Positions 20,601-31,988 of a stretch of 64,000 nucleotides of DNA are shown in pieces; within the stretch, counting starts at the first letter, position 1; each line of letters starts with the position of its first letter. The notes under the pieces are model-generated. The model ran no database searches. It was not told the DNA's origin and saw only the letters and a program-made list of their open reading frames with translations. The DNA is taken from contig NC_089188.1 of NCBI RefSeq assembly GCF_947507565.1, positions 2,356,001 to 2,420,000 on the forward strand, written 5' to 3'. Source of the stretch: Oscarella lobularis. Taxonomy: Eukaryota; Porifera; Homoscleromorpha; Homosclerophorida; Oscarellidae. Made by a program: the position numbers and the translations under genes.

Positions 20601-21325
20601 TCCGCGCTTCATTGAGCTGTTTCTCGCACAGACTTCGATGTTCTTTCAACGAGCTAAACTTGTCCTGTTCTTCTTCCAAGGACGCTTGTTGATGAGCGAG
20701 TTGCTGTTGTAGTCGATACAAATCGACGCCGAGTTCTTCCCTGCGTGTTTGTCTCTCTTTCAGACCAATTATCTGGACGAAATTTCATTAATTAATTTTT
20801 TAATTGAATATTTTTTTATTACCTTTGCTCGCAATTCGACTTCGAGTCTTTCGTTTTGTTTCGTCAATTGGGCCGTTAACGCGGCTTGAACTCTTTTCAT
20901 GAGCGGCTAATTGAAAATTAAAATTTCTAATATTTATTTTTTTGGTCCATTTATCTTCTTACGTGATCTGGATCGAGCACCATCGCTTCCGCATCGTCGT
21001 CTTCCTCGTCGTCTACGTCATCGTCTACGTCATCATCGTAGTCGTTTTCTCCCGTCAAATGATCGATTTCGTCGTCGTAGGCGTCCGGACTGCCCTCCGC
21101 TTCCGTGTAGTGTACTCTTCGCGTTGGTGGCGTCTCTTCGTCGGCGCGCTGCTGCGCGCTACTTTCGCCTTCGTGACTGATTCGTTCCTCGTCGTTTCTA
21201 TCGCTTTGAACGAGTCCGGACGATTTTGCTCTGTATTGCTGAAGCGCTTTGACAGTGATTTGCGAGACCGCATCGGCCATGGACGTCTTTCTGGCGCCCG
21301 AGCCACTCTCGTCGCTGTCTGCCAT
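17621..21325 (-). CDS. CCDC40: Coiled-coil domain-containing protein 40 (axonemal ruler)
   Basis: With CCDC39, CCDC40 forms the 96 nm ruler that positions inner dynein arms and the nexin-dynein regulatory complex in motile cilia. Start ATG 21325 (MADSDESGSG) opens an acidic leader (TEAEGSPDAYDDEID...DDVDDEEDDD), followed almost entirely by coiled coil over about a dozen exons. Family landmarks in order: VDLYRLQQQLAHQQASLEEE (20700), QDFYVDRLNEEARRLEEQIA (20290), EMDGYRRSIQKEQEKNETLT (19880), ITRSENEMIRRNAVIERKQ (19230), GPLEMQIMTLQKQI (19080), LTENEFIQKLK (18610), WERKIQLAKEMRATVDSDAG (18410), MKAEIHRMEVRFNQLM (18330), AKDGRYTRLCKSERAYAAER (17790) and a C-terminal SLRRVTQELNWRMG, stop 17621-17623. 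These match the vertebrate protein at corresponding places. It lies 137 bp upstream of the SH2-WWE-PARP gene and head-to-head with SLC35F. Confidence 0.93.
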
Positions 21326-21475
21326 TTTTTGCTGTTGCGTAACTAGGGGTAACTATAGCTACGTTACGCAACGCCCTCGCGCGCTAAGCCTAATTCATTC
21401 CCCACTCCTTAGTCAGGTCCCTTGCACGTGACCGTGGCATAGGGTGTGGCCTCCAGACTACAATTGTACGCTCCG
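21326..21475. promoter_or_regulatory. Divergent promoter region CCDC40 / SLC35F
   Basis: 150 bp between divergent starts. It contains CACGTGACC (about 21426) and two GTTACGCAACG/GTTGCGTAAC-type words (21331-21375) that resemble X-box/RFX half-sites (GTTGCCATGGCAAC class). RFX control would suit CCDC40, but the match is by eye. Confidence 0.4.
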
Positions 21476-22728
21476 ATGGCTCTCGAATGTCGAAAGCTCG
21501 TTTTCGGTCTTTTCATCGTTGCAGGAATAGGAATTTCTTGGGTAGGATCGACCCAGACGAGCAAAAGCACATACAAACCGGGCTTCAACGGCTCATTCTT
21601 CATTGTATGGTTCTCCACGTGCTGGATGATAACCTGTTTTCCACTCTACCTTCTTATAACCTCACTATGCAACCGTCAAAGCCCATCGAAAGCTCTAGAG
21701 TAAGCCGTCAGCTCAGCAGAACGAAACGAAACTCACCTCTTTATAGACATTGTCTCGAAATCATCAATTCGAAAAGATTCTTGTCTATCGCCACAGTCAA
21801 AGGCATGGGAATACGTATAGCGCCCTTCTGCGCTATCTGGGTAGCAACCAATTACGTTTACGTCAAAGCGTTGGGAATCAAGGACTTCCCTCCGACTGAC
21901 GTCACAGCGCTATTTTCCAGCGCACCAGCATTTGTTTTCATCCTTTCTCGCATCATTCTCAAAGAGAGAGTGACAGTTTTAAAAGTAATACTTACCCACG
22001 TAATCATCATTATTAATTTTTTCAATAGATATGCGCCGTTGTCATGGCTATTAGCGGAGTAGTTTTGATTCAGTATGCTGAGGGATTCGGCTCCGCTTCA
22101 CTAAAAGGCTCCTTTTTATCTATAGGAGCAGCCATTGGAGCTGCATTATATAAAGTAAATATTCAAGAAATCATTTCTACTTCTTCTTAACTTTTGTTCT
22201 AACTAGACTCTTTTCAAATTTTGTGTCAAGGACGCTTCCCTTGGACAAGTCGCCTTTTTTCTATCCGGTCTCGGTTTTCTCAACGCCGTTTTTCTCTGGT
22301 TCATTTTTCTGATTCTAAATTATACGGGAGCTGAAGCGATTTCGTGGAGTCACGTGCCCTGGACGTACTTGTGTTCGTCATCCGCTCTATCTCTGCTATT
22401 CAATTTTTTCATCGCTTTTGGAATTGCATATACGTATCCACTCTTCATTTCATTTGGAACGGTTTTGGGAATTCCTTTGAACGCTTTAGCCGATTGGATA
22501 TTTCGTCACATCGTTTTTAGCTGGGTCAAAGTTGAGGGATCTATCTTCATTATTCTAGGATTTGTGATTCTTCTGATGCCCGATAAGCAGTCTGACTACG
22601 TGGACGAAGGCCTGAAAGTCATGATCTGTGTGAACAAATGCAAGAACAAATCTAGCGGAATCCATCGATATGACGTCAATAAAGACGTCGATTCCGAAAG
22701 TGAATTTACTGACGATAAGAGTTCATAA
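21476..22728 (+). CDS. SLC35F: SLC35F3/F4-type multi-pass transporter
   Basis: Drug/metabolite transporter superfamily protein, closest by eye to SLC35F3/SLC35F4; SLC35F3 is implicated in thiamine transport. Model: join(21476..21699, 21747..21984, 22029..22154, 22207..22728), 1110 nt, 369 aa, introns 44-52 bp. ATG 21476 (MALECRKLVFGLFIVAGIGI) is the first in-frame ATG; the frame is open upstream only via GTG. About ten hydrophobic helices are visible. Signature pieces are TNYVYVKALGIKDFPPTDVTALFSS, APAFVFILSRIILKERV, ICAVVMAISGVVLIQYAEGF, SIGAAIGAALYKTLFKFCVKDASLGQVAFFLS and TYPLFISFGTVLGIPLNALAD. The hydrophilic tail has an acidic end (DVNKDVDSESEFTDDKSS). The substrate cannot be predicted. 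Confidence 0.85.
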
Positions 22729-22846
22729 TAATAATAACATTCCCAACTACTAAAAATACCAAACGCGAGTATTGATCGCATGAGAAGTTAGAAAACCTGT
22801 ATGAATTAGTGCTTACTTACTTTACATACATCAGTTCTGAGTAAGA
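22729..22846. other. Convergent 3' spacer SLC35F / DOCK
   Basis: 118 bp between convergent stops, AT-rich. Nothing else was seen. Confidence 0.5.
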
Positions 22847-25800
22847 TCACGAGCTCGTACTGCTACCAGAAGGCTGCTGTTGCTGTTGTTGCGGTGGTGG
22901 CCTCGCTTGTTGAGGCACATTTCTCAATCCAACCGATCTCTATAGCATATAGATAGAACTACGGCTTTTATAGATACTCCAAAAGCTTACGGGCTCAATT
23001 CCAAGCATCTTTGTGAGTCGAACGGTCATTTCTCGATAATCCCTTTGAAGCGATCGCTGATATTCGACTTGATCTTGCAATATCAGTCTCCCATTCAACT
23101 CCAAAGCCCGTCCGCAGCGACGAATAAATTCCCTGAAGCGAGAAGAATAGGTAAGGAAGCGTTAGACAAAGCTCTCTTACCCGTAAATAGCTCTAAGTCG
23201 TCCTACAGCCTCTTGCGGGTGATTCTGTGCTCGTCCCCCCGCGACAAAGACGCTTGCGTATTCCAACGGGCCAGCATTGACCTGTTTGACGTTCTGATTT
23301 GGGTAAAATAATCTTCCTATGCTTACCGTGACCATGACGGCTCCCTGAAGAAGAAGTTGTAGCCGTTTCATGTCTGGTCGACTCATTGCGCAGACTTGAC
23401 GAAGGGCGATCACTTTTCGCTCCATTTCGTCGATTGCCACCTAAAATTAAAATTAATTTTGAGGAGGGTAAGATTGTCAGAAGCGAAACCTCGATGGGCT
23501 TCATGTCAAATCCGTCCTCCTTGACAACCAAAATTCTTTTTTTGACGTAGGGAAAATAATGAGAAGCTAAGACAAAACGAGATTAAATTTCACGGACATT
23601 TTTGACGTAATTGCTTACTCGTTAGTATTGTCTTTCTTTTCCACTGATTGGCCGTTTCGCCGCGAGCTTTTCCTTGCGGCGTAAACGGCGTCTCAAAAAC
23701 GAAGCAATTGATATTATTCGTCCTTTCAAACATCGTCCTTCGCTCTATTTTTTCCGCCTTGGTGAAATAGGGCTCGACGAACGTTACTTGGATATAGGCG
23801 GCAGTAGGATCGAGTCCTTCTACATCAACCTGCCCAATCGCAATAATAAAAGCGTAGGGATTCTACAAATGGTCGCTAACTTTAGTGGAGTCCTTGATAA
23901 GGTCGACGTGCCCCAGTTTTGCGCTGTACAGTTCTTCTAATCGTTCAGAAATGACAGCCAATGGAGTCACTTTGGGCTCCTTGTAGATATACTGCTTGCC
24001 ATCATCGTCACCAAAAGGCTAAAGAGAAAAATTTCCGTCATAGAATAAAAAACGAAGGCAGATTACTTGGCCAAAGAAAGCGACTCTAAAATAGCTTCCA
24101 AGAAGCCTCTTTCCAGACTTGACAACCTCAACAACCTTCTTGCACGCTTGATTTAGGGTACCATACGCTTGCGCCAAAGCCTAGACAAAAAAATCGAAGC
24201 CCGCGTCTATTTCGCTCGAATAGCCTCACCTCAAAGTCTCTATTTCTTCGATAGACGGGCAGGAGAAGCTGATAGACGTCGCAGGTCACTTCGTAGCGTT
24301 CCGCCTTGTCGAGCAAAGAAACGCACGTCTCCAGTTCTTCAATGAGCGTGTGCTACGACAAACAAATAGAAATTTAGGAAGATGATAGGGGGGGTCGAAT
24401 ACTTCTGAGTATCTCTGCGTGTCCGTCATGCCGCTGTCCTCTTTGATGTCGCCTTCTTCGCGTGAAATGTTTGGAGATATGGGAGCGAATTGTTTGCTGC
24501 CTAGCGCGTGTTCGCCTGCACGGGAAATTTATAGAAAAGCTTCTTTTAATTAAAAAATGACCTCTTCTTTTCAAGTACTCCGATATCAAGCCCGCAACGT
24601 GGAGGTGGCAGTGAGCGGCCTAGTGAAAAATACTTCCATCTCGAAAACGAATTCGCGAATCGTATACTTCTGAATAATTTTGATTTTTGATGTGAATAAA
24701 GGACATGCTTTCGAGCCAGGCCTTTCTCTGCTCCGGAGAATTGGCGTAATTTTTAGCCAATTTGTACTGCAAGTCAACGAGAACTTCGGGATCGGTTTCA
24801 TGATCCTGAGAAAAAAATCCTCAAACTTTGTATATATATATCTTAATTAATTTTACCTTCAGCGAAGCCGTGTGTAGTAGCACTTCGCCCAATTTTCGAG
24901 TCAAATCGCGAACTTCAGTAATAAATTCTTGCTGTACTCACAAAATACGAATTCTCGCGAGAAGTAGTCAAGTCTTATATGAACTTACAGGCATTCCCTC
25001 ATCGGTATATTGAGCCACTGTTGCTAGAGATCTCTTCAGATTTAAATCAGATGAGCCAATGCTTCCACTTCCGATCATCTTCGACAGAGCGGCGACTGAC
25101 TGAATGTGAACGCGAACACAACCGGAGCCGATAAATTCGAAATTGCTACGAAGCAGAAGATAGAGAAGAGCGGACGCCTGTAGGGAAAAAAATTAAAATA
25201 AAGTGTCTCTGATGGATTTTGGTGACTCGCCTCGTTTCGAATTGATTTGAGAGGTGAATTGCACATCATAAGGACCTGGGTATGTGCTAGAAAAAGCGCT
25301 CCTCGTTTTTCTCGCGATTCTTACATCGTAGCAGACTGATTCGCAGAAACTTGAGTCGCCTTGAAAGAGCGACGCGGAAAACTAAACAGATTGAAATAAA
25401 GAGAGAAAAATCCCCGCACTTTCTTTTCCTACTTTGTTGACAAAGGCTCTCAAGGAAGCAAAGACGTGTTTTAGAACCGTTTCGGAGGAAGACAATCGAA
25501 GGAAGGACAAGAGAACGTCAAAAACCTAATTGATAAATTCGGATTTTCGAATGTGATAAATGAGAGTTTGCCTTTCTCATAGCAATATTGTCACCACAGT
25601 CGCTCTCCAATTTGCTCTGATAAACAAGCGACTATTTTAGCAAGTAAATTAGATAAGCACAGGTGCAGATACCTGGAATTCGATGGTGAGAAGTTCTATC
25701 AAATCGAGCACAATAAGCGACACTTCATTCGCCATGTAGCCTTCAAATTTCGACATTGTCTCAATATCCGAACTCGAAGATCGAGATCCACCACCACCTC

Positions 25801-28800
25801 CAGTCAATCCTAGAAGAGATAAATAAAGAAAAATCGCAATATAATATGATACGTACCTCCCAAGGAAAACGATCCCACAGACGTTTTTCGAAGCATCGCT
25901 ATGCTCTGTCTAAATCCAGCAGGCCTGCTTCCGAGCCCCTGAGCCGAAGCTTGCTCAATAGACTGCCTTATATTATCTGTCCGAGCTCTACAAAATAAAA
26001 TAAGCCCGAGTAATTATTTAATTAAAAGGTGACAATATTTACAGTTGAACTCGAAGTGCTTTTAGTCCACTGTAGCGGAAAACGTATAGAGAAGCCCTGT
26101 AAAGAAAAATAAGATTGACTGCTTTTTGTCTCAACTGAATTACTTGAGCATGTCAATCAAGTCCATGAGACCCAAAAAGACGTCGGGCAATTTTTCCGCC
26201 GTATAAACAGATGACGGTATACGCGACACCGAATTCATTGCCTCATTCCACCACTCAAGTAAGATACCTGGGGGGGGGGGGGGGGGGGGGAAACGATAAG
26301 GATATTAATTTCTAGGCTAATTATTAATCCTCGCACCCGAGTCGACGTAACGCAAAATGAAAAACACGCAGGCGAGAAGATCTCGCGTTTCGTCCACTTC
26401 GAACGTCTCCTTCACGTCGACAGTGGACAATCGCGAAATTTTCGACAGTCTCGCGTTCACGCCCAATGCTAAATCGCCCGTTCCTTTCCCAACGGGACTG
26501 CTACGATTCGCTGGAGCTCTCGCAACGCCGTCATTTGGCGATCTCGCGCGCGCAAATGCACTGGGACGATTTTCGGATTTATCGTCGGATGGAGACGCGG
26601 GGCTCTGCGCGCTTGAAGCGAGGGAATAGCTGCTCGCGCTTTCCTTCATCGAACCGGACGACTTATCCATGTTTAGTCGTCGCACGTGACTCAGAGCGAT
26701 GGAAACGAAGGGAAAGAAAAGCGTGCTCAAACGAGCTTTTCTCTCCTAAAAGTCGTATTCAGTTTTTCCAAAAAATGAATATAGTTTACTTTTGATTCGT
26801 ATCTGTCGTCCATTTCGAGTTTCGCGAGGAGATTTCTTAGCACTCGAAGGACTTGTCGTCGAATGGGGGCCTCTCCGTCGTTCAGCGCCGCATTCGCCTT
26901 AAAAACCCCCTTAAATTTATATTTATTATATCTATTATTTCCTACTTCTTGAAGAAGCAGTCCAACCAGGAAGTGACGTTTGCAAAAGTCGTCGGTTAGA
27001 GTCAAATTACTTTCTCCAGCTGCAAGAACAAAACTAGAATTCTAAAAGTGCTCTAAAATAGATTACGTTTGAGTTGAAAAGGGAGATTGAGTTGAACGAA
27101 GTGTTCGTGACTGCAAATGATTTCGATGAATTCGAATTTGAATTCCGACAGCACGGCAAAATCGTACTGCAAAAAATTTGAAAAATTCAAATTCAAATTT
27201 TGAGAGTCTTACCGTTTGTCCGGAAGGTCTTTCCACCGCTGAACTGTATGGACCCAAATATCGATTAATTAACCGAAAAACTTTTCCACGATCCATGTAC
27301 GTAAAACAATCCTTTAATTAATTAAAAAATAGTGAAATTAATTCTTTTTTGCTAACAAACTAACCTTGACAAAATGAGCCAGTCTCCTATTCGCTATCTA
27401 TAAAAAATTATCAGATCTATAGTTTAGAGAGAAGACTTTCTTTTCCCTTACTTTGGTTCTCGTGTTCTTGTGATCTTTCCACACGTGAACGGCAATAGCT
27501 CCGACCAGACTCTCCAAGCTGATGACAAAATCAACGGGAAAACGCGACTCTCTCAATTTCTAAACAAATAATCAGACAATTTCAAAAAATTACATAAAAA
27601 ATACCGTGATTTTGTTTTCGAGCACCAAATGCTGAGCCATGCTCTTAGCAATGATTTCCAAGAAAAACCAGCAATGCTATATATAAGATCAGTCTAATGA
27701 CGTTCTAAAAGTGAACTTTTCTTTACTCTGAGAAACGTTTCGACGGCGTTGTCGCCCGATCGTCTCAAGAGCTTCGTCAAATTCTTCGCCATTTCTTCGT
27801 GAATCGTCTTTTTCGACGACAACCTCTGCGTCATGAAAATATACTAAAAAAATAAACAAGTTTCTAAGGAAAGTCACGTATATTCGTGTCTACTTTCAAA
27901 TAAGTATGAAGAACTTCGTCGCGATGCGCTTTGCTGACTTGCTCCACGGAATGTAGAAGAGCTCTAAAGAAAAATCGCTTAGAATTCTCCTCCTCAACAA
28001 TGCTACCTACTTCAACGAATGACTAGCCACTTCTTCAGAGCAGGGACTCTCCCTGAGCAAAAGCTTAAGCAACTGATTCATAATAACGGGAAGAAATTGA
28101 ATGAGCGAAGCTATAGTGATCGTATGAAGGTCCTTGATGGCGCGACACAATTCGACATCGTGCGCCGGTTGCGTGTTGCTAATGTTGTCGCAGAGCCAGA
28201 AGAAGTGATGAAGCGGTTCGTCCTGCGTGCTCACCGTCGAAACGAGACGAGTAACGACGCGAAACAGCTCCTTGCAACTGTCAATCCATTCGACTTTGGG
28301 ACCAGAGAACTAAGAAAAAAAAAAATATATATATATGTATAGATATATATTTTTTTACCCCTTTGCCCATGCCGAATTGGACTACGGAGAGGTATCCTGG
28401 GGGAAGGCTTGTTGATACTGGAAGGCCAACTGCGTCTCGTAGAAGTCTGCTTATATGTTAGGAATTGATTTTAAGAGGAAATGGGTTCACTCACTTGCTT
28501 CCGTCGAGGAGTTTCAGCCACGAATATCCAACTAGAAATAAATATATAAATAATTACGCCCGGCATGTTGGATTTTTTTCTTGCCTATGCTTTCGACTGG
28601 CGGGAGTTTTCCGTGTCGCGAACCGCGTGGGGGCTCGATTGCCACGTGATAGAAGGTAAATAAGAGATGATGTTTCTCGTTGAGTTGAACAGGCAATTTG
28701 ATTTTGACCTAATCACACCGACGTTAGAAAAATGCGCAAGAACGTCGCACGAACTTCTTCGTAGAATGTCGGAGCCGACGAATGATAAATGACGGTCGTA

Positions 28801-31800
28801 GTCGCACTCGAAGTAAATATGGGACCAGCCGCTTTCCCATAGATGCTCTAGAGAGCAAAAAAGCCTAGAAAAAAACGACTTAGAGAAAGAATTCACGTGT
28901 ACAGTTAGTGGCGCCGAGTCCTTGTCATCTCCGTCTTTAAGCTGGACACAACAGGCAATATTTCTAGCCTATAAAAAATAAATAAATAAATAAATATTTT
29001 TTTCCCTATATGTCAAGTTCTCTAAATAGGTCTACCTTCAGTCCTTTGTGTGAATCGAGTTTGAGGGATACTGGATAGACGTAGAGATGATTACAGAAGG
29101 CCGAATGGATGTAGTATTCCATGTGAGGATGATAAGCGTCCAGGGGAGCGAATTCCTGAACTTCCCGTATGGGAGGCGCCTTTCTCGACGACGGAGGAAT
29201 CGACGGTTTGACGGCGACCAGAGACGGAGTCACGACATCTGAGAAGGAAAAGTCAAACCCGGAAATAGTTAGTTTTTTTCTTTCGCGCGTGCCTTCGATT
29301 TCGTCTTGAATTTCTGTAATTGAGACGCGAAGCGATCCGGGAATCACCGTCAATTTGGGCAGTTTGTCGCTGAGTACGAAAAACTTTAGTAAATATTTTT
29401 AATAATTAATTTTTCTAACCTTTTTAGTTGAGAAAGCATTTGCATCAGTTCTTCATCAGTAAGTCGCTCTCTTTCCTAAGAACAATTGACTCTAGTCTCA
29501 ATATTAAAAGAGTGTGAGTGTGCCTTGTACTTGTTTGAAAATTGGCGTAAAATTCGCTCTAGAGTCGACTTCACCATCCTTGAACACAGGCCTATAGAAA
29601 TAAATAAATAAATAATATAATGTCTTTTAATGTTCTACCTTGCAGCCCATCCAAAAGGCATTCTATAGTTCCCCAATCGTCTGCAGAGAAATTTCGCCTG
29701 CTTTTGCAATTTGTGGGCCGCCTAAAATAGAATCATTTCTCAGAGTTTCTCACTTTAATTTTTATTTCTTCTTGCCTTTGTGTTGTCTCCTGAGCCGGCT
29801 TTTATGTAGGGTTCGGCTGACGTCGTGATTCCTCCTTGGAGAACTTTCTCAATTCGAATGACCAAATAGATGTCGGGATTGGGAAACGTCAAGCTAAATA
29901 ACGCCTAGAAAAAAAGGAAAGTATCCCCTAAAAATCAATCTGGAATATTTACTTTTCGCGAAAACGTTGGGAAATCTTGCTTCAAGTTTTTAATCGTAGA
30001 TTCAGCGGAAGCGTTGCTTTCGTCGTCTTCAAAAATTGGCGAAAGAAAGGAAAGAGGCGGCGGCGTTTTGGAGATAAGCGCCAGTGCCGCCGGATCGTTC
30101 AAATTAAAATGAAAGTCTTCGGAAATTTTTCGCCCTTTGCTTGCGTCATAGAGAGTTGCTGACGTAAAAAACGGTTCGACGTGCGAAAGTGGGGAATTCT
30201 TCGACATGAAGGCGGTGATTCGAAATTTGAGCTCTTCAAATTCGACGAGAATTCGCTTGTTGAATTTTTCGCTGGGAAGCGGAGGATTGGCGTGGGGATT
30301 GAGCAAGAGGCAGGGACTCGGCTCCAATTCCGGCAACACTTCGAATAACTTCTGCCGATTCTCCTTCCTCTTTGAAGCATTCACAAAATCCGTCTCACTG
30401 GCATACTAAAGAAAATTCCTAATAATAAATATTTATTATTTATTGATTTTTTACTTTGAGTAATTCCGGATGCATGCTATTTCTTAGGGATGATTTCAAG
30501 CTTTCTTGTCGCGATAGACTTCGTGACGGTCCCATTGATGTCTCTCCTGATGATTCTTCGCTGTCTTTCGCTTCTCTTTCGACGACTTGGCTTAGGACTC
30601 GTATCCAATCCTTCATCTCTTCGTCGTTTTCAGCGTAGAGCAATTGCGAGGGCTTGTCGCCCAACATAACGAGCTCAAAACCAAATTTTCGACTCTTTCC
30701 GGTAACAGAAATCTAATAAATTCAATATCAATAATAATTATAATATAATTTTTAATTAATTAACCTTGTTTACAGCTGAGCAGTGTGTTAGAGAAATAGA
30801 TCCTTTTGGTGCTGATGTGCTTTTCTCATCCTACAAATATATTGAATGTGAGCTAAAATATTTATTACCTATATCAATTACTTTATTATATTCGAGTTTG
30901 TATGTCGAATCGTCGGGCTTCAAAGTGAACCATTTTCGTTTATAACTCTGGGGGGAGGAAGCCGTTAAAAGGGGAGACGAATTTTTCTGACTCGCCTTCA
31001 TCGTCATAAATGACTGATTTTCCGTTTGTGACGGGGGCATTGTGAGTACGCCCGATTTGAAGAGAAGGGGCGTGGTCGGATCGCTTCGAATCGGACTGGC
31101 GACTTCCTCCTTGAAAAAAGCGACTTTTTTCTCAAAAAGTGTACAAAATTGACTTTGTACTCACGTTGAATTCTTCTTCTTCCTGCACGACGTCGACGGG
31201 AAAGGTCTGGCGTCGAAGGGAATACGCTAAGCCGGCTCTGTGAGGCGAGGGGAGAAATGAGGCGATTTTTTCGACTTTTTGCGCTCGTTCTACCGCTGTA
31301 ACTTCGCAAAACTGCCCGAATACTTCTCATACTTCGACTCGACTGTGTTCCAATCGGACGAATAGCAGTTGAGAGCCTAAAACGGCGTGGAAAACGCGTC
31401 TTCGCGCGGATCTCTAGCCTAGACTACCTCCTTGACGAAAAGACTTGTTGCTTGACTCCTTGCGCTCGCTGGAACGGTCGACTTTTCTGTGCGAATTTGC
31501 CGCGGTAGAATCTCCACCTAAACCGCCGTTTGAGCGTCGGGCTCGCGAGCATGCGAACGAACCGATATGTCGTCATTGGGAAATTGAAGCATATCCTTGA
31601 GGGAATCGGCGTCGATTCTCTCTTTTTTGCTTCGAATTTCTGCTTCGTAGTCCATAGGTTCGATGAGACTCGTTTCCGTCTGCAGAGCAAGGCGTTGTAC
31701 GGCTTTGGAGCGAGTTGAATAGACATCGTTTTTTACGAGACTCGCTTGATGGAGGGGCGTGGCTGGAGATGGCAGCTCGTTTAGCTGCTGGTGCTGGTGC

Positions 31801-31871
31801 GGCTGCTGTTGCTGCAGCACGCTCATGCGACTATTCGCCTTCGGCAACTTCTGCTTCACCGAATCGCCCAT
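22847..31871 (-). CDS. DOCK9: DOCK9/10/11-type (zizimin) guanine nucleotide exchange factor
   Basis: Rho-family GEF of the DOCK-D class, which activates Cdc42. About 40 short exons. ATG 31871 ([17 protein letters not shown]) is preferred; an in-frame ATG at 31922 would add 17 residues. A PH domain identifies the D class: [20 protein letters not shown] (30900-30960), then [10 protein letters not shown]-like text and [21 protein letters not shown] (30600-30660). The C2/DHR1 membrane-binding region includes [24 protein letters not shown] (29070-29140), [14 protein letters not shown] and [13 protein letters not shown] (28770-28900). The DHR2 catalytic region fills about 25000-22900: [128 protein letters not shown] and [13 protein letters not shown]. 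The last carries the position of the DOCK nucleotide-sensor valine. The tail is poly-Q ([14 protein letters not shown]), stop 22847-22849. Confidence 0.92.
26270..26290. repeat. G21 homopolymer at a DOCK splice acceptor
   Basis: Twenty-one consecutive G on the plus strand. On the coding strand this is C21 directly followed by AG and exon sequence, so the C run itself acts as the polypyrimidine tract of that acceptor. Confidence 0.85.
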
Positions 31872-31988
31872 GTTTGAGAAGCGATAACCGTGGGAGCCGC
31901 CCTCGCAACAACGACGAAACAAGCGCGCTATTCGCTGGGGGGGCAGGGTGATATAGGTGATATTAGGTTACAACTACAACTTTCTAAA

